DNA from: a virus
IMG/VR virus record: IMGVR_UViG_3300032053_012030
Coordinates: 1-26,624 of that record
DNA: 26,624 nt
Direction: 5' to 3' (one strand)
Positions within the stretch are counted from its first letter, which is position 1, and each line of letters opens with the position of its first letter. Under the pieces are notes generated by a model. The model was not told where the DNA came from and did not search any database. It saw only the letters and a program-made list of their open reading frames with translations. This document shows positions 15,101 through 21,427 of the stretch, piece after piece. Position numbers and translations under genes: made by a program.

Positions 15101-15556
15101 TGGGTTGGTGGGATCGGCTATCGCCTGGCACATCGCGTAGTGCGCTGCGGCGTAGATCGACTCTTTAACGAGCATACAGCGCTTCTGGTTTTCGAGCTCG
15201 ACCGTCAATTTAGACGATAGAAATTTAAAGGCATGATGTTCGAGTAAGTACTGTACGGCGTCGGCAAGCGACGCTTCTAGGAATAACGAAATCAATTCTA
15301 TTGGGTTGCGACTATAGAACCCGCACCCAAAACACTTTGCATACTTCTTCTCCGTGTGAATGACGAAGGAGGGGTTGTGATCTGCGTGTTCTGGATTGAT
15401 GCAACGGCCGATAAGCGTTGGCCCGCGAGAATTGAAGTCGTGATCTCGTTTACGTTCGTTGGCTATGTCGAGCCACTGCTCTGGGGCTAGATTGGACCAA
15501 ATCTTATTGAGTTGGTCCCGCGTCAGCCCCTTGGTCTTCTTTTGTCTCGCCGTCAT
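12101..15556 (-). CDS. DnaG-type primase fused to a helicase/ATPase
   Basis: About 1150 residues from the ATG at 15556 (MTARQKKTKGLTRDQL). The frame is open to 15601, but this ATG is better placed, with AGGCGG 8 bases before it and a shorter overlap with the upstream nuclease. The N-terminal CHC2-type zinc finger has C52, H57, C75 and C78 with the typical NPSF and CFGCG words. A TOPRIM domain follows with VEGEMDA at 302-308; its second acidic motif reads GDAPAKKGD (D354), so the usual DxD is altered. A DLDDAIVQLGEE segment matches the end of the DnaG core. The C-terminal half has Walker A GDTHSGKS at 743-750 and Walker B LLVALDE at about 790-796, an AAA+/superfamily-3-like helicase. A low-complexity Ala/Pro tail ends the protein. 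It should prime and unwind at the phage fork. Confidence 0.88.
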   Translation of the reverse strand: MTARQKKTKGLTRDQLNKIWSNLAPEQWLDIANERKRDHDFNSRGPTLIGRCINPEHADHNPSFVIHTEKKYAKCFGCGFYSRNPIELISLFLEASLADAVQYLLEHHAFKFLSSKLTVELENQKRCMLVKESIYAAAHYAMCQAIADPTNPDFAFAKDALDWLINSRKVPKGILHALPVGILPGMAQLGDIVTDDYKKRLQAWNQNPAASAEPKNLADNTTDYMSSSYSNPAYNGSVLWPLHVSPTEIGRIKLRLPHNRNPKDILIPEDDYEDLLGLYGLGWDLYKPLLISSDKINYAYLVEGEMDAMSLMAKFAEQGSAKYPIFSVGGRGGAAHIEPILTASGIEKLFIIGDAPAKKGDQIVQSWLEKILRLETRIFTGYSNLSAPGIAAVGDLDDAIVQLGEEKVSEVIFGDTKNNFTTAWNWAVDQASAEIDLVAPEDIRNIVNRAAEHGNYIKNGLESEAYIDAIADKYDLNRHLLKREITATEPTEDGFIMKCAEALRDLLYIVGTEFTVNQRWLVCYSKKAKRFHRIKLSSEQSLAQELAPIVGSVYQFVKEYVGFPVFLETPENSEGLIRQKLDRQLGIYMRTALDELSRGAPDFAHAKSLKQGYHRIQIPRKEGAEAEYAEYIVCGLDVYWIDRSDNEVKYVLLEGPSHNNIIFDVGLTGKPSASWYPGELRLEILNKAKDINLRETYDDLVKFFDTGFTFKHHDVMPQFLAALMLALPVWDSFDHPIVLFITGDTHSGKSSLTQVFGSSARYPIRLLYHSHYTQDYTPASIADKCDRTSLLVALDESETDGYNAERVTATLEMIRPMINGETTRERLRTDGSRREQFLRMCVVMNAINGAKKPQDFNRLVIVEMKKVANKVAPHTAIRDVFSTNHLDELARQTTTAMFPRVPELLANYDAIEKDYGNFSQFMPFEVPWRYASTLFPVLAVMQLIGLDWKSFYREFAMQNENLISRATTISESDSILSAMLVTAAIPVADRRGTKMCVGKLLSDPEQWEEINTSNCGVYFDKETKTLMFLLEQAMPQLLPPIYRYNMSSMRLKDTLERHRTALTQDEIAKSGIMRRAIPIFGAGIKQQDVVVVHADAWLQSASNTTVKEEKAPTTAQKPAVAVAAVPDYNDFSGVDGEFNARPGPPDDTNAG

Positions 15557-16346
15557 CGATTTTGCCGCCTGTAAACGCAGGACACACTGTCTGGTATTCA
15601 CACCAGGAACAAAGTGGCCCGCGTCGTGTTCGATCCAAGTCGTGCATGTCTCGAGTCGAGTCGTTCAAGAAACGTATTAACCGGTCCCTCACCGGTGTGA
15701 TGTCCCTAACATCAGACATCTCTTTAATGAACTCGATCTTGTTGACCTTCAGAAAGGATATACCAAGTTTCACTTCTTCCAAAGCAGGATTCGCTGCCTT
15801 GAGTAGCAGCAAGTACATGTCGAATTGATCCCGGTAATACGCTAAGTCTTTTTGTTTGCCGGTCTTGTGATCAAGGATCAAAGCCCTATTCGTTCCGGTA
15901 AAGAGCATCGACATGTCGATAACGCCCCGGAGAAATGCTTTGTTGTTGTCAAAAAAGGGAACGGCGTTTCCATCGAAATCTACCGCGAGTTTCTGTTCCA
16001 TTACCGGAGTTGCACCACCATATTTATTTTTATACGCCGTAAATTTCGTGAGAAACAGTTGTACCGCCGATCGATAAGACATCACGTCTTCTATTTCTTC
16101 TGTCGACAGTGGATCGCGCACCTGTGATAATGCAACTTCAAAGCTCCGGGTTATTCCCGCTCCTCCTAGTGCGATTTCCAGGGCCCGATGTACTATCTGT
16201 CCGGTTGACGCTTCGTACGCTTTTGTCCGCGGCATCTTTACCTTTTCGATGTACTGGTACTTGAATTTTTTTGGACACTCTCGTGCTGTGTTAGCTTTGC
16301 TTACACTCCACGGAGTATGCGCAAGAACAAATGCGTTAGGAGTCAT
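15504..16346 (-). CDS. PD-(D/E)XK nuclease of the Cas4/RecB type with Fe-S cysteines
   Basis: A 280-residue nuclease starting MTPNAFVLAHTPWSVSK. Motifs in order: N-terminal C24 in ARECPKKFKYQY, GQIVHRALE (H53), RGVIDMSM (D144), LILDHKTGK (D159, K161) and the QFDMYLLLL helix (Q-Y motif). The C-terminal CSWCEYQTVC supplies three more cysteines, so with C24 a 4Fe-4S cluster as in Cas4 and AddB is likely. The frame continues upstream to 16394, but that part crosses a terminator; the ATG at 16346 has GGAGAG 9-10 bases before it. It is the first gene of the primase-polymerase set and overlaps the primase start by 53 bases. It probably processes DNA ends during replication or recombination. Confidence 0.88.
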   Translation of the reverse strand: MTPNAFVLAHTPWSVSKANTARECPKKFKYQYIEKVKMPRTKAYEASTGQIVHRALEIALGGAGITRSFEVALSQVRDPLSTEEIEDVMSYRSAVQLFLTKFTAYKNKYGGATPVMEQKLAVDFDGNAVPFFDNNKAFLRGVIDMSMLFTGTNRALILDHKTGKQKDLAYYRDQFDMYLLLLKAANPALEEVKLGISFLKVNKIEFIKEMSDVRDITPVRDRLIRFLNDSTRDMHDLDRTRRGPLCSWCEYQTVCPAFTGGKIDDGETKEDQGADAGPTQ

Positions 16347-16359
16347 CGGAGCACTCTCC

Positions 16360-16407
16360 AAAAATAAAAAGAGGGGCGAACAAGTGTACTTCACTTGCCC
16401 GCCCCTC
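16360..16407 (-). terminator. Rho-independent terminator after the ssDNA-binding-like gene
   Basis: Read on the minus strand, a 16-base stem (GAGGGGCG, two G-U pairs, CAAGTG) closes a 5-base loop and is followed by TTTTTATTTTT. It starts 12 bases after the stop codon at 16419. It is the clearest terminator in the window. The ribosome site of the next gene overlaps the end of its T-tract. Confidence 0.93.
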
Positions 16408-16418
16408 GCGTTTACTAC

Positions 16419-17471
16419 TTACGGGGCTTTACCTTCTTCGGGGACATCATCCATGTCGCCGTAGTCGCCGGTACCGCCCGCAGGCGCCGCTCCCGCCAAC
16501 GCCGGTCCTGCGCTGTTCCCGGTGTTTTCTTCGAGGGTCTCGCGCGCTTGGCGGTAGATGCTCGCCAACCCCGGCAAGTACTGTTTGGCTTCGAGCATTG
16601 TACACATTGCATCCCCGAACGGGTGCAAGTACTCTGGAACGTATTCGTCGGCTACCGGTTCCACTTGCATTTTGAACCAGCGGTTGCGTTCCTTCTTTTC
16701 TTCCTGGAGCGTCAGTTTGTACCATTTGCTCCAGGGATACGTCCCGCGCTTGGCGAACTTCATGAGCATGCGCCCGGCCGCTTCAGACGTTTTCGAGAAT
16801 CGAACGATCACGAGGTCCTTGAGGTTCTTCGTCAACATGATCGCAACGACGTCGTTAGCACATGCATTCGGCTTCCCGTCTCGCCACGGACGGTTTGGGC
16901 ATGCCTTACATTCCCCGTAAGTGCTCCCCACCTTGCGGTCCAGGGAGATACATTGCGGGGCGCCACGAGTTGTACCGCCGCTGGAATCATTCGGCGGCCA
17001 CATGGTGTTCCCTGAATACACGAGCAACACCGTACCGATGAACTCTTTGCCGACATTCTCTTTAGACGTCAGATAGAATTGTCCCGGCTGTTGGTTTTCA
17101 GGGCGGTTAACGTCATTCCCGGTGCCATGAAATATGCGGAGCTCGGGCAAGTCCGGGCGTTCGTCGGTATTGTACACCCCTTTACGGTGTCCAGAAATGC
17201 GCTTAATGATTTCACTGATCGAATCCGCCGCAGTTTCGTCGGGGATGGCGTCGATGATTTTCATCAGCGCGGTATCCGACGGCAATTCTTTGGCAACTCG
17301 GTTCACGTTCTCGCCGTAGTACCGCATGAACAGGTCATTGTTATCGCCGAGCAACGCTGCGAGAGTAGACGTTGTTTCAGCGGGAACAATTGCTTCGGGA
17401 TTACTGTCGACTTCTTCGACGGTGGGCGTTTCGGTCTCAGTCACAACGGGTTTCTCATTCTTCTTGGTCAT
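16419..17471 (-). CDS. Probable ssDNA-binding replication protein with zinc-binding insert
   Basis: A 350-residue protein beginning MTKKNEKPVVTETETPTVEE. The N-terminal about 35 residues are a disordered acidic/Thr-rich segment. The centre has alternating beta-like strands (EFIGTVLLVYSGN, DVVAIMLTKNLKDLVIVRF) that could form an OB fold, and a Cys cluster of the form C...C-x2-C...C in ISLDRKVGSTYGECKACPNR and KPNAC. The C-terminus is Gly/Ala/Pro rich and ends in an acidic tail (GDMDDVPEEGKAP), typical of single-strand binding proteins that recruit partners. It heads the replication gene group but has its own terminator, fitting a protein needed in large amount. A strong AGGAGA precedes the ATG. 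The fold assignment is inference; a T4 gp32-like or other phage SSB type is possible. Confidence 0.65.
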   Translation of the reverse strand: MTKKNEKPVVTETETPTVEEVDSNPEAIVPAETTSTLAALLGDNNDLFMRYYGENVNRVAKELPSDTALMKIIDAIPDETAADSISEIIKRISGHRKGVYNTDERPDLPELRIFHGTGNDVNRPENQQPGQFYLTSKENVGKEFIGTVLLVYSGNTMWPPNDSSGGTTRGAPQCISLDRKVGSTYGECKACPNRPWRDGKPNACANDVVAIMLTKNLKDLVIVRFSKTSEAAGRMLMKFAKRGTYPWSKWYKLTLQEEKKERNRWFKMQVEPVADEYVPEYLHPFGDAMCTMLEAKQYLPGLASIYRQARETLEENTGNSAGPALAGAAPAGGTGDYGDMDDVPEEGKAP

Positions 17472-17481
17472 TACATTCTCC

Positions 17482-17512
17482 TACAGTGGTTTGTGAAACA
17501 GTGACCACTGTA
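17482..17512. promoter_or_regulatory. Perfect 9-base dyad, candidate operator for divergent promoters
   Basis: TACAGTGGT (17482-17490) and ACCACTGTA (17504-17512) are perfect inverted repeats 13 bases apart. The right arm coincides with the -10 element of the minus-strand promoter. On the plus strand the dyad overlaps a possible sigma-gene promoter (TTGTGA at 17491-17496, TCAAAT at 17513-17518). A dimeric regulator bound here could repress one or both genes. Confidence 0.55.
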
Positions 17513-17535
17513 TCAAATTCTACTAGACGAAACAA
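17507..17535 (-). promoter_or_regulatory. Promoter of the ssDNA-binding-like gene
   Basis: Read on the minus strand: -35 TTGTTT at 17535-17530, a 17-base spacer, and an extended -10 TGATACAGT (17515-17507). Transcription would start near 17500, about 30 bases before the ATG at 17471. Confidence 0.55.
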
Positions 17536-17558
17536 GGGTACTTCTGTACCTTGTTTTT
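17530..17558 (+). promoter_or_regulatory. Hairpin with T-tract in the sigma gene leader
   Basis: AAACAAGGGTAC (17530-17541) pairs with GTACCTTGTTT (17546-17556), with one bulged G and loop TTCT, and is followed by T residues up to 17558. It looks like a weak terminator or attenuator 24 bases before the sigma ATG. Its left arm also contains the -35 of the divergent promoter. Confidence 0.45.
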
Positions 17559-17581
17559 AGGTGTTTCAAGGGAGATGTGCA

Positions 17582-18604
17582 ATGGCAGACTACTACTCGG
17601 AACGGACGTATAAGGATTACTACGACGACGTAGGACAACACGCCCTGCTGTCCCCCGCCGAAGAGAAGAGCCTTTTACTCCGATATAAATCGTGTCCACA
17701 ATGCCATCGACGTTTACCGCAACTTGTGAAACTTCATAACTGCCCTAAATGTGGAGAACCTACGCCCGCACGCGTCGTTGGCAGAGTTTGCACGTGCTCC
17801 ACATGCGAACACAAGTTCGAGATTAAGACTACCCCAAGAGTGTGCTCATTTTGTGGAAGTTCTCGAGACATCGAAGCGCGGGAACGTCTAATACAGTCTA
17901 ATCTTCGTTTTGTTATTAGACGTGCCCGAAGTTTCACAAACAGACCAGATTATATTCACCAACTTATTTCCGCCGGGAACGTCGGATTGATGTTGGCGAT
18001 CGACAAATTTGATTTATCTAGGAACACCCGTTTTCTTACGTACGCAGAATGGTGGATCAGGAAAGAGATGTTGGATGAAATACACAATTCGCGGTTGATA
18101 CATATACCCACACACAAACAGAAGGCTATTCTGAAAGAACGCAAAGAGGGTATATATGTCTGCGCAAACTGCGGGATACGTTCTGATCAATCGGAAAATC
18201 GTTTTCACGTACGTAGGTGTTTACTAGGTAAAGAACATGACTTCACGATCCCAGTAAAGAATGAAGCGGATCTGATGTCGGACACCAAATCTATTGACGA
18301 CGTTTCTGTCCATTTAAGTCTCGATGTGAACATCGAGAAAGAGGCGATTGACGCCGATATGGAAGAAACGATACGACAAGTAATTCGGAGCTTACGACTA
18401 AGTGAACGGGACCGGTTCATTCTTGTAGGATTTTTTGATGTACCACAAGATGATCGCAAGACTTCAGCGCCCAAATCTTTGCACCAATTAGCGGCACTTA
18501 CGGGAGTAACACCTGAACGGGTAAGGCAGATAAAAGAACAAGCCCTCCGGCAATTCAGGAAAGAATTGACGCGGAGGGCCGCAAAGGTTAGCCGAGTTCC
18601 TTAA
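17582..18604 (+). CDS. Phage sigma-70 family factor with zinc-ribbon insertions
   Basis: A 340-residue sigma factor that should direct host RNA polymerase to phage promoters. A GTG at 17561 is in frame, but the ATG at 17582 has AAGGGAGA 6 bases before it and is chosen. Region 1.2 is at about 15-36 (DVGQHALLSPAEEKSLLLRY). Then comes an unusual insert with Cys pairs at C38/C41, C54/C57, C70/C72/C75 and C88/C91, apparently two zinc ribbons. Region 2 runs about 97-165, including LIQSNLRFVIRRA, the DKFDLSRNTRFLTYAEWWIR core-binding and melting segment. A second Cys insert (C184, C187, C203) falls where region 3 would start. Region 4 is at about 265-335, with the helix-turn-helix HQLAALTGVTPERVRQIKEQ. 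The 3' end overlaps the convergent ParB-like gene by 17 bases. Confidence 0.92.
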   Translation: MADYYSERTYKDYYDDVGQHALLSPAEEKSLLLRYKSCPQCHRRLPQLVKLHNCPKCGEPTPARVVGRVCTCSTCEHKFEIKTTPRVCSFCGSSRDIEARERLIQSNLRFVIRRARSFTNRPDYIHQLISAGNVGLMLAIDKFDLSRNTRFLTYAEWWIRKEMLDEIHNSRLIHIPTHKQKAILKERKEGIYVCANCGIRSDQSENRFHVRRCLLGKEHDFTIPVKNEADLMSDTKSIDDVSVHLSLDVNIEKEAIDADMEETIRQVIRSLRLSERDRFILVGFFDVPQDDRKTSAPKSLHQLAALTGVTPERVRQIKEQALRQFRKELTRRAAKVSRVP

Positions 18605-19568
18605 TACCAGAACCTAGTTCCAGTCCTTCCAGAACTCCTTCGAGGTATGAACGTCTGTTTTTGCTAGACGTCTTTTGAATCCGTGACGTGTAATACTCAA
18701 AGTACTCAACGTACTTGGTCTTATTCGTCAACGGCGTCATTTGCTGTTTAATTTCCGGGGAGGAATAGTCGGTCAACTTGACCGAGGGTCCCCGTTTCTT
18801 CTCCGCCTTGGTCTTGCCGGCGGTATTGCGTGTTTTGCCTTCCTTTTTGGCTTTCTTTTCGAGGTAGGCGTCGATCGTCGTGTTGAGGTCGTCCGAAGAA
18901 ACGTCTGGGTCCATGATCGGGCCCTCAATCTTTTCGAAGAATTCTGCGTCTTTCTCAACGTCCAACCGCGCGAGTGTCCGCGCCTTCGCAAAAGTGATCT
19001 TGCTCTTCTTCAGAGCGTCGACATAGCCTTCTGGGAGCTTGAAGACCCCCAAATGCTGACTGACGAATCCTTCGGACTTCCCGAAGGCTCGGGCAATCTC
19101 CTTGTTCTTCTTCCCGGCGTCGGAAAAACGTTTACATTCCGTCGCCATTTCGAAGTCCGTCAGGTTCTCACGGTTGACGTTGGCGGTTGTCGATATGAGC
19201 TCGGCTTCCGTTTCGTCGGTGATCTCCCTGATGTAAACCGGCGCACGGGGGATTCCCGCTTCTTGGAGCGCGGCGTGCCGTCGACGCCCGTCAATCAGAA
19301 TGAACTTTCCAGGTTTAGACGGGTGGGCGCGCACCGCCAGGGGTTGCGTGAGTCCGATATCCTTGATCGACTGCACCAATCCTGCGATGTTTCCCAGCTT
19401 CTCACGATTCCAGTGTTCCGCCAGGAGGATGTCCTTGAGCGGAACCTCGGTTGTCGGAAATTCAATCTTCGCTGGGGTGTTCTTCGCGGGTTTCGTCCCG
19501 CCTTTGGGCGCCGGGGTCGGCGCTTCGGTAGTCTCGGGAACAGGCGTGTCCTTCGTTGTTTCGGTCAT
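18588..19568 (-). CDS. ParB-like partition/nuclease family DNA-binding protein
   Basis: A 326-residue protein. After a 35-residue Pro/Thr-rich disordered N-terminus comes a ParB/sulfiredoxin-like domain: IKDIGLTQPLAVR at about 68-80 and the DGRRRHAAL box at 93-101. A helix-turn-helix follows at about 153-175 (NKEIARAFGKSEGFVSQHLG), as in KorB/ParB. The C-terminal part is Lys rich and helical. No ParA partner is seen in the window, so a role in phage genome partition is unproven. Many phages use lone ParB-like proteins as DNA-binding or CTP-binding regulators or nucleases. It is the last gene of the minus-strand operon that begins with the SNF2 helicase, and it converges on the sigma gene. ACGAGA before the ATG is a modest ribosome site. 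Confidence 0.87.
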   Translation of the reverse strand: MTETTKDTPVPETTEAPTPAPKGGTKPAKNTPAKIEFPTTEVPLKDILLAEHWNREKLGNIAGLVQSIKDIGLTQPLAVRAHPSKPGKFILIDGRRRHAALQEAGIPRAPVYIREITDETEAELISTTANVNRENLTDFEMATECKRFSDAGKKNKEIARAFGKSEGFVSQHLGVFKLPEGYVDALKKSKITFAKARTLARLDVEKDAEFFEKIEGPIMDPDVSSDDLNTTIDAYLEKKAKKEGKTRNTAGKTKAEKKRGPSVKLTDYSSPEIKQQMTPLTNKTKYVEYFEYYTSRIQKTSSKNRRSYLEGVLEGLELGSGIKELG

Positions 19569-19583
19569 TTTTTCTCGTTGAAT

Positions 19584-19829
19584 TTAGAGCTCTTCGAGCT
19601 CTTGCAGAAATACTGACTTGTCGATGCGAACTAGGTCCAACTCCTCGGCGGGAACTCCCTCTAGAATCTCGCCGACGGCATGAAACAATTCTGTCGCAAG
19701 AGGGATGATACTCTCTTCACCGTTGTACAACATGACGTACAGAGTTCGAAGCATCCGAACTTTTTCTGCGTCTGACGTTGAACGAAGACGACTTACTTTT
19801 CGTACGGCCTTGAACCGCAACGCGGGCAT
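19584..19829 (-). CDS. Small hypothetical protein
   Basis: An 81-residue protein: a basic N-terminal 25 residues (MPALRFKAVRKVSRLRSTSD) and an acidic helical C-terminus ending in EELEEL. The ATG at 19829 has a strong AGGAG 8 bases before it. The start lies inside the 3' end of the small zinc-ribbon gene, in another frame, with a 37-base overlap. An alternative start at the internal Met 26 would remove the overlap but has a much poorer ribosome site. The last codons and stop form a 7-base hairpin (19586-19602) without a T-tract. ParB follows after 15 bases. Function unknown. Confidence 0.65.
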   Translation of the reverse strand: MPALRFKAVRKVSRLRSTSDAEKVRMLRTLYVMLYNGEESIIPLATELFHAVGEILEGVPAEELDLVRIDKSVFLQELEEL

Positions 19830-19951
19830 ATTAAGACTCCTGTTTGTTCCTGATCACGTAGTGTCGATCCGCAATCAGGACACGTCGGTTTATTCGGCCC
19901 TTCGTTTGCCTTCTTTGCCGTCTCGGATTCTTCGACCCCGTACTTTTCCAC
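19793..19951 (-). CDS. Small zinc-ribbon protein
   Basis: A 52-residue protein from a GTG start at 19951, two bases after the stop codon of the preceding gene, with AAGGGG about 8 bases upstream. It has a charged 20-residue N-terminus and then CPDCGS, 14 residues between the inner cysteines, and CPRCGSRPYEK at the end. This C-x2-C...C-x2-C pattern with Gly after each pair is a textbook zinc ribbon. It overlaps the following 81-residue gene by 37 bases in a different frame. Small phage zinc ribbons often bind nucleic acid or host RNA polymerase; which applies here is unknown. Confidence 0.75.
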   Translation of the reverse strand: MEKYGVEESETAKKANEGPNKPTCPDCGSTLRDQEQTGVLICPRCGSRPYEK

Positions 19952-19953
19952 TG

Positions 19954-20355
19954 TTACTTCCCCTTCCCCTTCGGCGTTCCGTTTTCTTTCGGAGCCGCGG
20001 GGTCTTTCTTTACCTTCGCTTTTCGCGGAGCCCGGGGAGTCGGAGACATGAAGATTTCATCGATCAGGGTGTGAACTCGCGTGGAACATCCCTTGTTCTT
20101 CTTGGCCCCAGGGGCGTAGCACAGATCGTTGTGGGTCATGACTACGTAAGCGCTGTTGAGGTCCTTCGGACGGCAAATGACGATCACTTCCGGACAGACT
20201 TTGGCGTCAAGTGTCGTTGCGTATTCCTGAATCTTCGCTAAGGCCTCGTCCTTCTTCTGGTCCTCCCCCGCCATTCCCTGAGCGGTTTCCAGCGGAACAA
20301 CCAGTTCCTGCATCTTTCCACAGCGCGGACACTTTTTCTCGATCTTTACTTCCAC
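19954..20355 (-). CDS. Cys-rich protein with basic tail, function unknown
   Basis: About 133 residues from GTG at 20355, which has AGAAGGAG 7 bases before it and lies 14 bases after the endolysin stop. An in-frame ATG at 20415 would overlap the endolysin gene by 47 bases and lacks such a site. The protein begins with a CPRCGKMQEL zinc-knuckle-like pair. It has a central alpha/beta region with two further cysteines (VCPEVIVICR) and more (LCYAPG, GCSTR), and ends in a Lys/Pro/Gly-rich basic tail (KAKVKKDPAAPKENGTPKGK). The tail suggests nucleic-acid contact. I do not recognise the family. Confidence 0.72.
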   Translation of the reverse strand: MEVKIEKKCPRCGKMQELVVPLETAQGMAGEDQKKDEALAKIQEYATTLDAKVCPEVIVICRPKDLNSAYVVMTHNDLCYAPGAKKNKGCSTRVHTLIDEIFMSPTPRAPRKAKVKKDPAAPKENGTPKGKGK

Positions 20356-20368
20356 AGGTTTTCTCCTT

Positions 20369-21427
20369 CTAGAGTTTGAGGCACGCGCAGGTGCGCGGGC
20401 CGGGTATGCCGTCAACTTTGAGTTGTTCGGTGTGGTTTTTGTTCCATGTCATTTGGAATGACTTTACTGCCACCTGAGTCTTCGGTCCGAATTTTCCGTC
20501 GGAAGCTATCGCGAAGCCTTTCCGGTCTAGTGCCTGTTGCACTTCGGCGATACTCATGAGCTTCGGTTCCGGGTCCGGGTCGTCGTCATGCGTCGGGGTG
20601 TTTACGCCGTATTCCGGGTTATTTGTCTCGTCGACATCGGCGATTGTCCCAACAGAGTCCAGAAAGTCGGGGTCGTAACGCTGTATAAATGCCAACTCCG
20701 GAATCGGATCGTTGCTGAATGCCGCCTCGTTTACGTCTTGGAACGGCCAGAGTGGCCCCATGTCCTTCTTGCCTTCACGCCAGTCGGTGTGTTGACTCAT
20801 TCGGCACAACGCGAAGCGCCCCGGGAATGCCGCGATGACGATTCGCTTGAGTTTGAGGTTTGCAACGATCTGGTTTTTCGAGAACGGCTGAAAAATCGTA
20901 GCCCCGCGATATGGCTTATCAAGAAACACGGGGGGAAAAGTTTGAATAAGTTCTGCTGGCATCTCCCTAGCCCAGAAGCGCCACTTGCTCGCGGCCTTGT
21001 CGAATGTCAGGGGACCAGGATTGACCATCTCTATTGCGACTGAGTCTGCGTTTCTTTTGGGCTCATGCCACGCTCCATCGGAAAGTTTCACGATGTAATA
21101 GGGGTCCCCGGTGTAGTCCATTACGAAGTGTGTTGACGCCCCCGCTACTTTCCCCTTCCGGCACTTGTTTGAACTGAACCAATTGAGCGTGCTCTTCGAG
21201 GAAATACCGGCAGTGAAGTGATCGACCCACCAGACATCTTCAACTTTAGCGAGCCGGTTGGGGGTGCGCTGCACCGTCGGATAGAACTTGCCGAGTCCCA
21301 GGGATTTGGTCCGTTCGAGCGTATAGTCCCAAAGACAGGCAAGGCACTCCTGTGCTTCACCAAGTGTTAAAACTTCTTCCCCGACTTTTTCGAAGAGCTC
21401 CTTGAATCGTTTTTCAACATTCGTCAT
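20369..21427 (-). CDS. Endolysin: N-acetylmuramoyl-L-alanine amidase with peptidoglycan-binding domain
   Basis: A 352-residue lysis enzyme that cleaves the bond between N-acetylmuramic acid and L-alanine in peptidoglycan. The Amidase_2 domain spans about 60-230: zinc ligand H70 in WWVDHFTAG, the STHFVMDYTGDPYYIV strand pair (about 98-113), H121 in GAWHEPKRN, E133 in VAIEMVNPG, and H212 with the KKDMGPLWPF end motif (D221). A Pro/Asp-rich linker (about 260-287) leads to a C-terminal PG_binding_1 domain with VQQALDRKGF and DGKFGPKTQ words. There is an N-terminal helical extension of about 45 residues but no signal peptide, so release needs a holin encoded elsewhere. It overlaps the upstream nuclease gene by 4 bases (ATGA), an unusual operon position for a lysis gene. 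Confidence 0.88.
   Translation of the reverse strand: MTNVEKRFKELFEKVGEEVLTLGEAQECLACLWDYTLERTKSLGLGKFYPTVQRTPNRLAKVEDVWWVDHFTAGISSKSTLNWFSSNKCRKGKVAGASTHFVMDYTGDPYYIVKLSDGAWHEPKRNADSVAIEMVNPGPLTFDKAASKWRFWAREMPAELIQTFPPVFLDKPYRGATIFQPFSKNQIVANLKLKRIVIAAFPGRFALCRMSQHTDWREGKKDMGPLWPFQDVNEAAFSNDPIPELAFIQRYDPDFLDSVGTIADVDETNNPEYGVNTPTHDDDPDPEPKLMSIAEVQQALDRKGFAIASDGKFGPKTQVAVKSFQMTWNKNHTEQLKVDGIPGPRTCACLKL

Noticed and set aside
16395-17015. Plus-strand open frame of 206 residues opposite the ssDNA-binding-like gene
   Set aside because: Antisense shadow with Arg-rich low-quality composition and no ribosome site; it begins within the terminator region.
17561-17581. Seven-residue N-terminal extension of sigma from GTG 17561
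   Set aside because: The GTG lies next to the hairpin without a ribosome site, while ATG 17582 has AAGGGAGA at good spacing.
19586-19602. Terminator between the 81-residue gene and ParB
   Set aside because: The 7-base hairpin is within the last codons and is followed by AAATTC, not a T-tract.
18741-19616. Long plus-strand open frame of 291 residues opposite the ParB-like gene
   Set aside because: It is antisense to a well-supported gene and has no family features.
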